DNA from: Ruegeria lacuscaerulensis
GTDB taxonomy: Bacteria; Pseudomonadota; Alphaproteobacteria; Rhodobacterales; Rhodobacteraceae
Length of the DNA stretch: 64,000 nt
Assembly: GCF_013034685.1 (NCBI RefSeq)
Contig: NZ_WQGO01000001.1
Span: forward strand, 496,001-560,000
Direction of reading: 5' to 3'
A program made the translations under genes and the position numbers. Shown here piece by piece: positions 37,125 to 45,639 of this stretch. Every line of letters starts with the position of its first letter. Position 1 is the first letter of the stretch. The notes beneath the pieces are model-generated. The model was not told where the DNA came from, searched no databases, and was given only the letters and a program-made list of their open reading frames with translations.

Positions 37125-37462
37125 TCGAATATTGGCACAACCCCCGCTGTTCCAAATCCCGCGCGGGACTGGCGTTGCTTGAGGAAAAAGGCGCGCAGGT
37201 CGAGGTGCGGAAGTACCTTGAAGACGCCCCCTCGGCGGATGAGTTGCGCGCAACACTGGCCCTTTTGGGCGTACCCGCCATCGACATGATGCGGACGGGT
37301 GAAAAACAGTTCAAGGAACTCGGGCTGACCAAAACCACGTCAGAGGACACACTGATCGCGGCAATGGCGGAACACCCGATCCTGATCGAGCGCCCTCTGG
37401 CGATCAATGGCGTCAAGGCCGCCATCGGACGCCCGCCCGAGAACCTGCTGAACCTGCTTTAA
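37121..37462 (+). CDS. arsC: ArsC-family reductase (Spx/ArsC fold)
   Basis: 113 residues with the glutaredoxin-linked arsenate reductase motif NPRCSKSR near residue 8 and the [20 protein letters not shown] ending of the ArsC class. No other ars gene is nearby, so a general thiol role is possible. Overlaps pyrD by four bases at its start and the convergent MATE gene by four at its end. Confidence 0.9.
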   Translation: MIEYWHNPRCSKSRAGLALLEEKGAQVEVRKYLEDAPSADELRATLALLGVPAIDMMRTGEKQFKELGLTKTTSEDTLIAAMAEHPILIERPLAINGVKAAIGRPPENLLNLL

Positions 37463-38775
37463 GAGATCTGCGCCTCAAGCCGGGGATAGCGCCAGCCCAA
37501 GGTCAATCCCCGCGCAATGTTCAGAACCATCAACGCGGCCCAAAGGCCGTGATTGCCCAGCGTCGGCACCAGTAAGAACAGGGCGACCACATAGATCGCA
37601 ACCGACTGGATCATCGCGTTGCGCATATCCCGCGTCCAGGTTGCCCCGATATAGATGCCGTCAAACATCCAGCTTGCCACCCCGATCACCGGGGCCAGCG
37701 CCGCCCAGATCAGGTATTCTCGCGCAGCCAGACGAACCTCGGGCGAGGTGGACATCAGGTCGATCAGCGCAGGCCCGGCAAGGTAGAACACTGCGCCCAA
37801 GGCAAAGGCTCCGCCCACACCCCACTGCGACGCCATGACCGACGCCCGCCGCACCTGATACCGGTCCCGTGCACCCACTGCGCCGCCCACCAGCGCCTCG
37901 GCTGAAAAGGCGAATCCGTCCAGCGCAAAAGCTGTGATCTCCAGAAACTGCAGAAGGACCTGATTGGCCGCCAGATTGACGTCGCCCAGATCGGAACCCA
38001 CGAACAAGAAGGTGGTGAATGAGCCCGTCAACAGCACCGACCGGATCATGATATCCGCATTCACCTGCACCATCCGCCGCAAACGTGCGGCGTTGAATAT
38101 CCGGGGCCAGTCGCGCCACTGATTGCCGCCGAACGCGCTGCGACACAGCCACAGACCCAACGCCAGACCAGTCCACTCGGCGATCAAAGTGGCGATGGCG
38201 ACGCCTTCGACACCCCAACCCAGCCCCAAAACAAACCAAAGGTCTAACAGGATGTTCAGCCCGTTCATCCAGATCTGAAGAAGGAACACGCCACGGGTGC
38301 GTTCGATAGCAATCAACCACCCGGTCACAGCATAAAGCGCAATCGTCGCGGGCGCGCCCCAGATACGAATTTCAAGGTATGCGCGGGTCAGGGACTCGAC
38401 CTCGGGACTGGCCGGGGACAGCGCGAAGGCCCCCCAGAACACCCATACTTGCGTAGCGATGAATACAAGACCAGCGGCACCGCCCAGCAGTAGGCCGCGC
38501 ATCAACAGCGCACCGGTCTCGGCTGTATCGCCTGCGCCGCGCGCCTGCGCTGCAAGACCGGTCGTGCCCATGCGCAAGAACCCGAAAATCCAGTAAATCG
38601 CTGACAGGATCACCGCGCCCATGCCGACGGCTCCGATGGGGGCCGCCTGCCCCATCTGGCCCACAACGCCGGTATCGACCGCGCCCAAAATCGGAACGGT
38701 GGCGTTTGACAACACGATAGGAAGGGCAATCTTCAGCACCCGTCCATGCGTTATTGGCGCCGAAGCGTCCTGCAT
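37459..38775 (-). CDS. MATE family efflux transporter
   Basis: 438 residues, about twelve membrane segments in two similar halves, DinF-like branch of the MATE family. Family motifs: ALPIVLSNATVPILGAVDTGVVGQMG in the first helix and AQARGAGDTAETGALLMRG. Exports organic compounds in exchange for sodium or protons; substrate not deducible. Convergent overlap with arsC; five bases follow from the upstream thioesterase, so co-transcription with the two thioesterase genes is likely. Confidence 0.93.
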   Translation of the reverse strand: MQDASAPITHGRVLKIALPIVLSNATVPILGAVDTGVVGQMGQAAPIGAVGMGAVILSAIYWIFGFLRMGTTGLAAQARGAGDTAETGALLMRGLLLGGAAGLVFIATQVWVFWGAFALSPASPEVESLTRAYLEIRIWGAPATIALYAVTGWLIAIERTRGVFLLQIWMNGLNILLDLWFVLGLGWGVEGVAIATLIAEWTGLALGLWLCRSAFGGNQWRDWPRIFNAARLRRMVQVNADIMIRSVLLTGSFTTFLFVGSDLGDVNLAANQVLLQFLEITAFALDGFAFSAEALVGGAVGARDRYQVRRASVMASQWGVGGAFALGAVFYLAGPALIDLMSTSPEVRLAAREYLIWAALAPVIGVASWMFDGIYIGATWTRDMRNAMIQSVAIYVVALFLLVPTLGNHGLWAALMVLNIARGLTLGWRYPRLEAQIS

Positions 38776-38780
38776 GGATG

Positions 38781-39299
38781 CTAGCTACCCTTGGTCATAG
38801 GTTGTGGCATCAGGAAATGACCCGTGGCCTGCGCAAAGGGGCGCGCATGATTGTCCTGCCATGCTTCGACCCGGACCGAGGCATAGCGACGCCCCGACCG
38901 GCTGATGATAGCCCGCGCATAGGCATCGCGCGGCAGACCGGATCGCAGATAGTCGACCGTGAAATCCACGGTTTTGGGAAAGCGGATCGTCTCATCCCGC
39001 GCGATCTGCTCGGCATCCAGCTCACCGCTCTCGATGCTGGGCAGGAAATACTCCCAACTCAAGGTGATCACGGCCGTGACCTCAAGGAAGGCTGCGGTGA
39101 CGCCCCCATGCAGGGCGGGAAGGATCGGATTTCCGATGAGCTTTTCGTCATAGTTCAACACCCCGGTCAGCTCATCCCCACGCCGATCAAAGCTGAAATC
39201 CATGAACCGGATATAAGGCACTCCATCGACAATCGCGTTCAGCGCCGCGTCCCGGCGCTGTTTGACTACTTGTACGGGTTCGGGACGTTTGCGCGCCAT
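38781..39299 (-). CDS. PaaI-type hotdog thioesterase (second of pair)
   Basis: 172-residue hotdog-fold thioesterase, longer than its neighbour, with LHGGVTAAFLEVTAVI as the active helix region and FTVDYLRSGLPRDAYARA as the following strand. Hydrolyses acyl-CoA thioesters; acyl group unknown. Its start overlaps the last base of the upstream thioesterase gene, so the pair is translated together. An insertion around residues 85-110 (SIESGELDAEQ) separates it from typical 140-residue PaaI proteins. Confidence 0.87.
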   Translation of the reverse strand: MARKRPEPVQVVKQRRDAALNAIVDGVPYIRFMDFSFDRRGDELTGVLNYDEKLIGNPILPALHGGVTAAFLEVTAVITLSWEYFLPSIESGELDAEQIARDETIRFPKTVDFTVDYLRSGLPRDAYARAIISRSGRRYASVRVEAWQDNHARPFAQATGHFLMPQPMTKGS

Positions 39300-39718
39300 C
39301 AGAGCCCCTCCACCGTGAAAGAGCCCGAGGCCGTGGCCACCGGCAGGTCCTGATTTTCGTCCATCGCGGTGGCGCGTACGAAGGCCACGTTACGGGTGAT
39401 GTGGTAGCAGGTCGCGCGCGTGGTGATGGTCTGACCCGGAGTTGCCGCGCGCATATAATCGATGCGCAAATCGATGGTCGCCGTGCCACCGGGCGCGGAC
39501 GGGTGGCTCATGACAGCGGCGCCGCAACAGGTGTCCAGAACGGCAAATACAGCGCCGCCATGGATGACCCCAGTGCGCGGATCGCCCACCAATTCCACGT
39601 TATAGGGCATTGTAATCGCAGCCTCTCCGTTACCGATTTCAGTCAGCGTCATGCCCAGCGCCCTGGCATGTGGGATCGCCTCGATGAACTGACGCGCGAT
39701 AGCAGCTTTGTCGACCAT
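39299..39718 (-). CDS. PaaI-type hotdog thioesterase (first of pair)
   Basis: 139 residues, hotdog fold, with VIHGGAVFAVLDTCCGAAVMSH (HGG motif and catalytic helix) and the strand TIDLRIDYMRAATPG. Typical size for PaaI thioesterases of phenylacetyl- or medium-chain acyl-CoA. It is the first gene of a leftward unit of two thioesterases and a MATE exporter, and it is divergent from a MerR regulator 113 bases away. Confidence 0.9.
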   Translation of the reverse strand: MVDKAAIARQFIEAIPHARALGMTLTEIGNGEAAITMPYNVELVGDPRTGVIHGGAVFAVLDTCCGAAVMSHPSAPGGTATIDLRIDYMRAATPGQTITTRATCYHITRNVAFVRATAMDENQDLPVATASGSFTVEGL

Positions 39719-39831
39719 CTATTTGTACCTTCTTGGTTTCTCCCTTTATGAGCGCGTGGCCCGCAAAAGAGCAAGCCCACCTGTTGCGCTTGTCAGGCGT
39801 AGGTCATAGGCTGCGCCAGAGGAGATCAGGA

Positions 39832-40200
39832 ATGCCCGACGACCGTTTGTCATTCAAAGAGATGTGCGCCCAGTTCGATGTGACACCGCGCACCCTGCGC
39901 TATTATGAGTATATCGAGCTGTTGCAACCCGACCGCGAAGGCCGTGCGCGATTCTATGGTCCACGCGAATGCGCCCGCATGACGCTGATCATGCGGGGGC
40001 GCAAATACGGCTTTCCCTTGGAAGACATCCGCCAATGGCTGCTGATATACGAAGATCAGGGCAACCAGGCGCAGATGAAGGCTTTTGTCGACTTGGCCGA
40101 TGTCCAATTAGTTGAACTACACAAGCAAAAGCAGCAACTGGATGAGGCGATCGACGCTCTGAAAACCATGCGCGATCAGACCGCCAGGTCGCTGGACTGA
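39832..40200 (+). CDS. MerR family regulator, LiuR-like (first paralogue)
   Basis: 122 residues. N-terminal winged helix (FKEMCAQFDVTPRTLRYYEYIELLQPDREG, then KYGFPLEDIRQWLLIYEDQG) and a C-terminal coiled-coil (about 85-118). No cysteine pair for metal sensing. Resembles LiuR-type regulators of acyl-CoA and branched-chain catabolism. Start at ATG 39832 is set by GGAGATCAGG just upstream. A closely related gene lies 276 bases downstream. Confidence 0.88.
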   Translation: MPDDRLSFKEMCAQFDVTPRTLRYYEYIELLQPDREGRARFYGPRECARMTLIMRGRKYGFPLEDIRQWLLIYEDQGNQAQMKAFVDLADVQLVELHKQKQQLDEAIDALKTMRDQTARSLD

Positions 40201-40300
40201 CCTCAACGCCTATTGCGGCCCTCTTGAAGCCCCGCAAAAGGGATTGCTGTTGCAATTCCCGTTTCCATTGGGTGTTGGCCAGCTGTCGAAATCTGAAAAT

Positions 40301-40404
40301 AACGTGACGTGACGTTGGGGATTTCACCCTCAAACGGACTTGACGCAAACGGAAGTTACGTCAACTAAAGTTGTGACGTAGCGTTTGCATTACGTGAACG
40401 TCAT
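40301..40404 (+). promoter_or_regulatory. Array of ACGT-centred operator-like sites
   Basis: Between the two MerR genes. Sites seen: AACGTGACGTGACGTT (40301-40316); TACGTCA (40357-40363) and TGACGTA (40374-40380), an inverted repeat with ten bases between; GCAAACG (40345-40351) and CGTTTGC (40382-40388), almost concentric with it; and ATTACGTGAACGTCAT (40389-40404). A TTGACG at 40340 and TAAAGT at 40366 could be -35 and -10 elements with a 20-base spacer, the long spacing typical of MerR-controlled promoters. They resemble LiuR-type sites from memory; not tested by search. Confidence 0.65.
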
Positions 40405-40476
40405 CTCCGTGTTGTAAGTGGCGCATCGACTGCGCAACTGTACTTGATAGACGCCAGTGACAAGAGTGCTGAAACC

Positions 40477-40878
40477 ATGACCGAAGATCTGATGACCATT
40501 CGTGAAATGTGCGAGACCTATGACGTCACGCCGCGCACATTGCGGTTTTACGAGGCCAAAGAACTTTTGTTCCCGATCCGCGAGGGGCAAAAACGCCTGT
40601 TCACCAAACGCGACCGGGCGCGCCTGAAACTGATTCTGCGCGGCAAGCGCTTTGGCTTTAGCCTAGAAGAAATCCGGCAACTTCTGGATCTGTATCATGT
40701 GGGGGATCAGCAGATGACGCAGATGACCCGCACGTTTGAGATCGCCCGCGAGCGTCTGACCGATATGGAGGCCCGCCGCGAAGAACTGACGCAGGCCATC
40801 GACGATCTGAAGGAACAGTTGCGTTGGGGCGAGAAAGTGATCGCCTCGATGAAGAACGAAAAGAAAGCCGCCGAGTAG
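40477..40878 (+). CDS. MerR family regulator, LiuR-like (second paralogue)
   Basis: 133 residues, clearly a paralogue of the gene at 39832: IREMCETYDVTPRTLRFYEAKELLFPIREG, FGFSLEEIRQLLDLY, then a longer coiled-coil (about 75-125). No metal-binding cysteines. Position immediately upstream of an acyl-CoA dehydrogenase and close to fadA and fadB supports a role in regulating beta-oxidation. ATG 40477 is chosen; a TTG at 40444 would add 11 residues. Confidence 0.9.
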   Translation: MTEDLMTIREMCETYDVTPRTLRFYEAKELLFPIREGQKRLFTKRDRARLKLILRGKRFGFSLEEIRQLLDLYHVGDQQMTQMTRTFEIARERLTDMEARREELTQAIDDLKEQLRWGEKVIASMKNEKKAAE

Positions 40879-40924
40879 CCCTGCGGCCCCACCTCCGGAC
40901 ATTTGAGATTAAAGGGAGCTTCTT

Positions 40925-42706
40925 ATGCCCGTCTATAACGCGCCAACAAAAGACATGCAGTTCATTCTGCACGAAGTCCTCAACGTTTCGGGGTCGAAAA
41001 TCCCCGGTTACGACGAATTGGAAGCCGAATTCACCGGTGCCGTTCTTGAGGAAGCCGGCAAAATCGCAACCAACGTCCTGCACCCGCTGAACGTTGTGGG
41101 TGACACCGAAGGTGTGCGCCACGAAAACGGAGTCGTTTACACGCCGACCGGCTTCAAAGACGGTTTCGAGCAGATGAAAGAAGGCGGCTGGACCGGCTTG
41201 GATATGCCCGAGGAATTCGGCGGTCAGAACATGCCTTATGTCCTGGGTAGCGCGGTGGGCGAGTTCTTTCAGTCCGCCAACCAAGCCTTCACCATGTATC
41301 AGGGTCTGACCCACGGCGCGGCTTCGGCCATTCTCGCCCACGGCACCGACGAGCAGAAGGCCACCTATCTGCCCAACATGGTCAGCTGTGAATGGACCGG
41401 CACCATGAACCTGACCGAACCGCATTGCGGCACCGATCTGGGCCTGATGCGCACCAAGGCTGAACCGCAGGACGACGGCAGCTATAAGGTGTCAGGTCAG
41501 AAGATCTTTATCTCGGCCGGTGATCACGACATGGCCGACAACATCATCCACCTGGTTCTGGCCAAAATCCCCGGCGGCCCCGAGGGCATCAAGGGTGTCT
41601 CGCTGTTCATCGTGCCCAAGTTCATCGTCAACGAAGACGGCTCGCTGGGCGAACGCAACGGCGTTTCGGTCGGCAAGGTCGAAGAGAAGATGGGCATCCA
41701 CGGCAACTCGACCTGTGTGATGAACTATGACGAGGCCACCGGCTTCTTGCTGGGCGACCTGCACAAAGGTATGCGCGCCATGTTCACCATGATGAACGAA
41801 GCACGTCTGGGTGTGGGTATGCAAGGTCTGGCGCAAGCCGAGGCCGCCTATCAGAACGCTGTCGAATACGCCAAGGACCGCCTGCAGGGCCGTGACGTGA
41901 CCGGCGCGAAAAACCCCGACGGCCCGGCAGATCCGCTGATCGTCCACCCCGATATCCGCCGTAGCCTGATGGATCAGAAAAGCTTTACCGAAGGTGCGCG
42001 CGCCTTCATCTTGTGGGGTGCCACACTGATCGACCAAGCACATCGTTCCGGCGATGCAGATGCAGACGGCCTGATCTCGCTGCTGACTCCGGTCATCAAA
42101 GGCTTCCTGACCGACGAAGGCTATGACATGACTGTCAAAGCTCAGCAGGTTTACGGCGGCCACGGCTACATCGAGGAATGGGGCATGTCGCAATACACCC
42201 GCGACGCCCGTATCGCCATGATCTACGAAGGCGCAAACGGCGTTCAGGCGCTGGATCTGGTGGGTCGTAAGCTGGCTACCGATGGCGGCAAGCACGTCAT
42301 GGCCTTCTTCGACATCGTCAAGAATTTCTGCAAGGAAAACGGTGGCCAGAACGAAGCCTTTGACAAGGCGTTCATCGAACCGCTCAAGGCGGCGTCCAAG
42401 GATCTGCAGGCGGCTGGCATGTACTTCATGCAGAACGGTGCAAAGAACCCCAACCACGCACTGGCTGGTTCGAACGACTTCATGCACATGTTCGGCCACG
42501 TTTGCCTGGGCTTGATGTGGGCGCAAATGGCAAAAGCAGCCTATGCGGCCCTTGACGGCGGGGCCTCGGATACCGAGTTCTACCAGACCAAGATTGCCAC
42601 CGGCCAGTTCTACATGGCGCGTCGCCTACCGGCCACCGGCCTGCATCTGGCGCGTATCCAGACCGGTGCTGACACTGTCATGGCTCTGGATGCGGCAAAC
42701 TTCTGA
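40925..42706 (+). CDS. Acyl-CoA dehydrogenase, large (DmdC/FadE-like)
   Basis: 593 residues, the long class of acyl-CoA dehydrogenase that includes 3-methylmercaptopropionyl-CoA dehydrogenase DmdC and other FadE-like enzymes. FAD/substrate motifs: [29 protein letters not shown], and [18 protein letters not shown], whose glutamate is the expected catalytic base. A C-terminal extension domain (about 465-593) is typical of this class. Starts 46 bases after the MerR gene with AAAGGGAGC upstream. Which acyl-CoA it uses cannot be decided. Confidence 0.93.
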   Translation: MPVYNAPTKDMQFILHEVLNVSGSKIPGYDELEAEFTGAVLEEAGKIATNVLHPLNVVGDTEGVRHENGVVYTPTGFKDGFEQMKEGGWTGLDMPEEFGGQNMPYVLGSAVGEFFQSANQAFTMYQGLTHGAASAILAHGTDEQKATYLPNMVSCEWTGTMNLTEPHCGTDLGLMRTKAEPQDDGSYKVSGQKIFISAGDHDMADNIIHLVLAKIPGGPEGIKGVSLFIVPKFIVNEDGSLGERNGVSVGKVEEKMGIHGNSTCVMNYDEATGFLLGDLHKGMRAMFTMMNEARLGVGMQGLAQAEAAYQNAVEYAKDRLQGRDVTGAKNPDGPADPLIVHPDIRRSLMDQKSFTEGARAFILWGATLIDQAHRSGDADADGLISLLTPVIKGFLTDEGYDMTVKAQQVYGGHGYIEEWGMSQYTRDARIAMIYEGANGVQALDLVGRKLATDGGKHVMAFFDIVKNFCKENGGQNEAFDKAFIEPLKAASKDLQAAGMYFMQNGAKNPNHALAGSNDFMHMFGHVCLGLMWAQMAKAAYAALDGGASDTEFYQTKIATGQFYMARRLPATGLHLARIQTGADTVMALDAANF

Positions 42707-42760
42707 TCCAAAACCGGCTGCGGGATTTTGTCTTGCAGCCGGATTTCGCAAAGGACCGAC

Positions 42761-42973
42761 ATGCCAAAACGCTTTCGCCTGACCCGCCGGTTTCCGGTTG
42801 CAATGACCGAAGATGGCTATCGCAAACTGCGCGGTTTCGCTGCCGAAGCCGGGTTGGATGAAGGCGAGGCTCTGTCGTTTCTGTTCGAAAATTTCAACAG
42901 CGTGATTGATCACGACAACCTGACGCACAAGTTGCGCATCTTCAACTCGGAACTTGAGGCGCGAAAACGGTGA
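42761..42973 (+). CDS. Small conserved-type protein, unknown function
   Basis: 70 residues starting at ATG 42761, no signal peptide. Basic N-terminus (PKRFRLTRRFPVAMTEDGYRKLRGFAAEAG), then DEGEALSFLFENFNSVIDHDNLTHKLRIFNSELEARKR, probably two helices. I do not recognise the family. It has AAGGACC upstream and lies 54 bases after the acyl-CoA dehydrogenase, so it is likely in the same transcript. Confidence 0.6.
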   Translation: MPKRFRLTRRFPVAMTEDGYRKLRGFAAEAGLDEGEALSFLFENFNSVIDHDNLTHKLRIFNSELEARKR

Positions 42974-43289
42974 ATGATGCGGGGACCAGACAACTTTGGC
43001 AATTCGCAGATACTCTGTCCGCCTCCGGCGGACGTATTTGGAGCGAGAAGAAGGCAAACGCACGCTTCCCCCCCGCCATCCGGGTTATGATCGCACCTTT
43101 GGGCACGCAGTCAGGACGGCGAGGCTTTTCATCGTGCGAACATCGGCTCGGCAGCCTGTACCGCACGCATGAAAAGGCCGCTTTGACGTTAAAGAACCGT
43201 TACGGAGAAGGGAAAACTCTGCGGACTTCTTCTCTTCAAAAATTCGGAAATATCGACATAGCCGCACAAGCCACGGGAGGGGCGCGCAC
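42974..43289. other. Gap of 316 bases without a confident gene; contains a dispersed repeat
   Basis: A frame beginning GTG 42970 stays open for 107 codons but overlaps the previous gene, has no ribosome site, and reads as low-complexity arginine/serine sequence toward the end, so I do not call it. A perfect hairpin GTCCGCC-TCC-GGCGGAC lies at 43017-43033 within a repeat-like element. The rest shows no RNA gene I can recognise. Confidence 0.5.
43022..43054 (+). repeat. Intergenic dispersed repeat, copy 1
   Basis: Pattern CTCCGGCGGACGTATTTGG followed by GAGCGAGAAGAAGG. Matches in form the element near 61706 (CTCCGGGATATTT then GGCCAGATGAAAG) and, inverted, the one near 63301. From memory such elements are common between genes in Rhodobacteraceae. 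Confidence 0.55.
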
Positions 43290-43928
43290 ATGACCATCAA
43301 ACTGCATTGCTTCGGAGAAAGCGGAAATTCTTACAAAGCCGCGCTTGCGCTTGAGATGTCGGGCCTGGAATGGGAACCCGTTTTTGTGGACTTTTTCAAA
43401 GGCGTATCGCGCACCCCCGAATATCGCGCCGAGGTCAATGAAATGGGCGAGGTGCCAGTCCTGACCGATGGCGATTTTCGCACAAGCCAATCCGGGGCCA
43501 TTCAGGCTTATGTCACCGAAAAGTCGGGTAAGTTCGGTGGCAAGGACCGCGACGAAAACTACGACATCTTTCGCTGGGTCCTGTGGGACAATCACAAGCT
43601 CAGCTCGAATGCGGGGATGACCCGGTTTTTGTGCAATTTCCTGCCCGAAGAGCACCGCAACCCAGATGTCATTGCGTTCAACCAAGGACGCCTGAAGGCC
43701 GCTTACGAAATTCTGAATACCCACCTTGAGGGCCGCGACTGGATCGTGGGCGACGGCGTGACCAACGCCGACCTCAGCTGCTGCGGATACCTGTACTACC
43801 CTGAACCATTCGGCTTTGACCGTGCCGACTGGCCCCATATCGACGCCTGGCTGACGCGCCTCAGCGAACAGCCCGGCTGGAAACACCCCTATGACCTGAT
43901 GCCCGGCAATCCGTCGGATCGAGCTTGA
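43290..43928 (+). CDS. Glutathione S-transferase family protein
   Basis: 212 residues. N-terminal thioredoxin-like domain with GESGNSYKAALALEMSGLEWEPV (active-site serine region) and EVPVLTDGDFRTSQSGAIQAYV (the cis-proline and QS(E)SxAI glutathione-binding element), and an all-helical C-terminal domain ending DAWLTRLSEQPGWKHPYD. Located between an acyl-CoA dehydrogenase and fadA, so it may act on a product or toxic intermediate of acyl degradation. Start ATG 43290 has GGGAGGGG upstream. Confidence 0.9.
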   Translation: MTIKLHCFGESGNSYKAALALEMSGLEWEPVFVDFFKGVSRTPEYRAEVNEMGEVPVLTDGDFRTSQSGAIQAYVTEKSGKFGGKDRDENYDIFRWVLWDNHKLSSNAGMTRFLCNFLPEEHRNPDVIAFNQGRLKAAYEILNTHLEGRDWIVGDGVTNADLSCCGYLYYPEPFGFDRADWPHIDAWLTRLSEQPGWKHPYDLMPGNPSDRA

Positions 43929-43939
43929 GGAGAAGACCC

Positions 43940-45151
43940 ATGACCGAAGCCTATATCTATGACGCCCTGCGCACCCCGCGTGGCAAGGGCCGCAAGGATG
44001 GCAGCCTGCACGAGGTAACCTCGGTGCGACTGTCCGCCGTCGCCCTTAACGCCATGAAAGAGCGCAACAACCTGGAAGGTCACGCCGTCGAGGACGTGAT
44101 CTGGGGCAACGTCACGCAGGTGATGGAGCAAGGCGGTTGTTTGGCGCGCTCGGCCGTGCTGGCCTCGGATCTGGATGAATCGATCCCGGGTCTGGCCATC
44201 AACCGCTTCTGCGCTTCCGGCATGGAAGCCGTGAACCTGGCCGCAAACCAGATCAAAGGCGGTGCCGGTGACGGCTATATCGCCGGCGGCGTCGAGATGA
44301 TGGGCCGTGTACCCATGGGATCGGACGGCGCAGCTATTGCCGTTGACCCTACCCTGGCGATGGATACCTATTTTGTACCGCAGGGGATTTCCTCGGACAT
44401 CATCGCCACCGAATACGGCTTCAGCCGCGATCAGGCGGACCAGTTGGCGATGGAATCGCAGCGCCGCGCGGCGCAAGCCTGGGACGAAGGCCGCTTTGAA
44501 AAATCGATCATACCGGTCAAGGACCGCAACGGCCTGACCATTCTGGACCGCGACGAATACATGCGCCCCGGCACTGACATGCAGAGCCTCGGCAGGCTGA
44601 ACCCAGCCTTCCAGATGATGGGCGAGCAGATGCCGGGCTTCGACAAGGTCGCCCTGCTGAAATACCCGCACCTGGAAAAGATCAACCACATCCACCACGC
44701 GGGCAACAGCTCGGGCATCGTGGACGGGGCAGCGGCCGTTCTGATCGGCAACAAGGAATTCGGTGAGAAGCACGGCATCAAGCCGCGCGCGCGTATCAAA
44801 GCCACCGCCAAGATCGGTCTGGACCCGACGATCATGCTGACAGGCCCGGTTCCGGTGACCCAGAAAATCCTGGCCGACAACGGCATGCAGATTTCGGATT
44901 TCGACCTGTTCGAAGTGAACGAAGCCTTCGCGTCGGTCGTACTGCGGTTCCAGCAGGCATTTGATGTGGACCCCGAGCTGGTGAACGTCAACGGCGGCTC
45001 GATCGCGATGGGTCACCCGTTGGGTGCAACCGGCGCGATGATCATCGGCACCCTGCTGGACGAACTGGAGCGTCAGGACAAAGAAACGGGTCTGGCCACG
45101 CTCTGCATCGCGTCGGGCATGGGTGCCGCGACTATCATCGAGCGGGTCTGA
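43940..45151 (+). CDS. fadA: Acetyl-CoA C-acyltransferase (thiolase) FadA
   Basis: 403 residues. Thiolase catalysing the last step of beta-oxidation. Nucleophilic cysteine in NRFCASGMEAVNLA (near residue 94), histidine in GGSIAMGHPLGATGA and the second cysteine in TLCIASGMGAA. Start ATG 43940 with GAGGAGAAG upstream; the in-frame codon at 43925 lies in the GST end. One-base overlap with the cupin gene. Confidence 0.96.
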   Translation: MTEAYIYDALRTPRGKGRKDGSLHEVTSVRLSAVALNAMKERNNLEGHAVEDVIWGNVTQVMEQGGCLARSAVLASDLDESIPGLAINRFCASGMEAVNLAANQIKGGAGDGYIAGGVEMMGRVPMGSDGAAIAVDPTLAMDTYFVPQGISSDIIATEYGFSRDQADQLAMESQRRAAQAWDEGRFEKSIIPVKDRNGLTILDRDEYMRPGTDMQSLGRLNPAFQMMGEQMPGFDKVALLKYPHLEKINHIHHAGNSSGIVDGAAAVLIGNKEFGEKHGIKPRARIKATAKIGLDPTIMLTGPVPVTQKILADNGMQISDFDLFEVNEAFASVVLRFQQAFDVDPELVNVNGGSIAMGHPLGATGAMIIGTLLDELERQDKETGLATLCIASGMGAATIIERV

Positions 45152-45639
45152 TGCCCAAGCTGGATCTCTCTCAGATCCCGTTTATTGGGGGATCGTCTTA
45201 TCCCGGTAAGCTGGCCGAGGCGACCGCAGGTCGTTTCGTTCAGCGGCTGGGGGATACGGGCGGTCTGACCCAATACGGGGTCAACATCGTACGGTTGGAG
45301 CCTGCGGGGATGTCCTCGCTGCGGCACTACCACATGGAGCAGGACGAGTTCGCCATTGTGCTTTCCGGCACCTGCACATTGATCGACGACGATGGTGAGC
45401 ATGAGATGCAGCCCGGTGACTGCGCGGCCTGGCCCGCAGGTGAGCCCAACGGCCACCACCTTGTGAACAAAACCAACGCGCCCGCGACCTTTCTGGTGGT
45501 GGGCACGCGGACCCCGACCGAGACCGGCTTTTACAGCGATATCGACATGATGGTGAAGGATGACGCCGACGGCGAGGCCTTCACCCGGAAAGACGGCAGC
45601 CCGCTGACGGCTGACCAGATTGGAGATGACAATGACTGA
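45151..45639 (+). CDS. Cupin-domain protein in the beta-oxidation operon
   Basis: 162 residues with a single cupin barrel: SLRHYHMEQDEFAIVLSGTCTLID (motif 1 with two histidines and a glutamate) and PNGHHLVNKTNAPATFLVVG (motif 2 histidine). Metal-binding residues appear intact, but no catalytic role is known. Wedged between fadA and fadB with overlaps at both ends (one base and eight bases), so it is translated with them. Confidence 0.87.
   Translation: MPKLDLSQIPFIGGSSYPGKLAEATAGRFVQRLGDTGGLTQYGVNIVRLEPAGMSSLRHYHMEQDEFAIVLSGTCTLIDDDGEHEMQPGDCAAWPAGEPNGHHLVNKTNAPATFLVVGTRTPTETGFYSDIDMMVKDDADGEAFTRKDGSPLTADQIGDDND

Noticed and set aside
39719-39831. Clear LiuR-type operator before the first MerR gene
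   Set aside because: The gap lacks the ACGT-centred palindromes seen at 40301-40404, so no site is called there.
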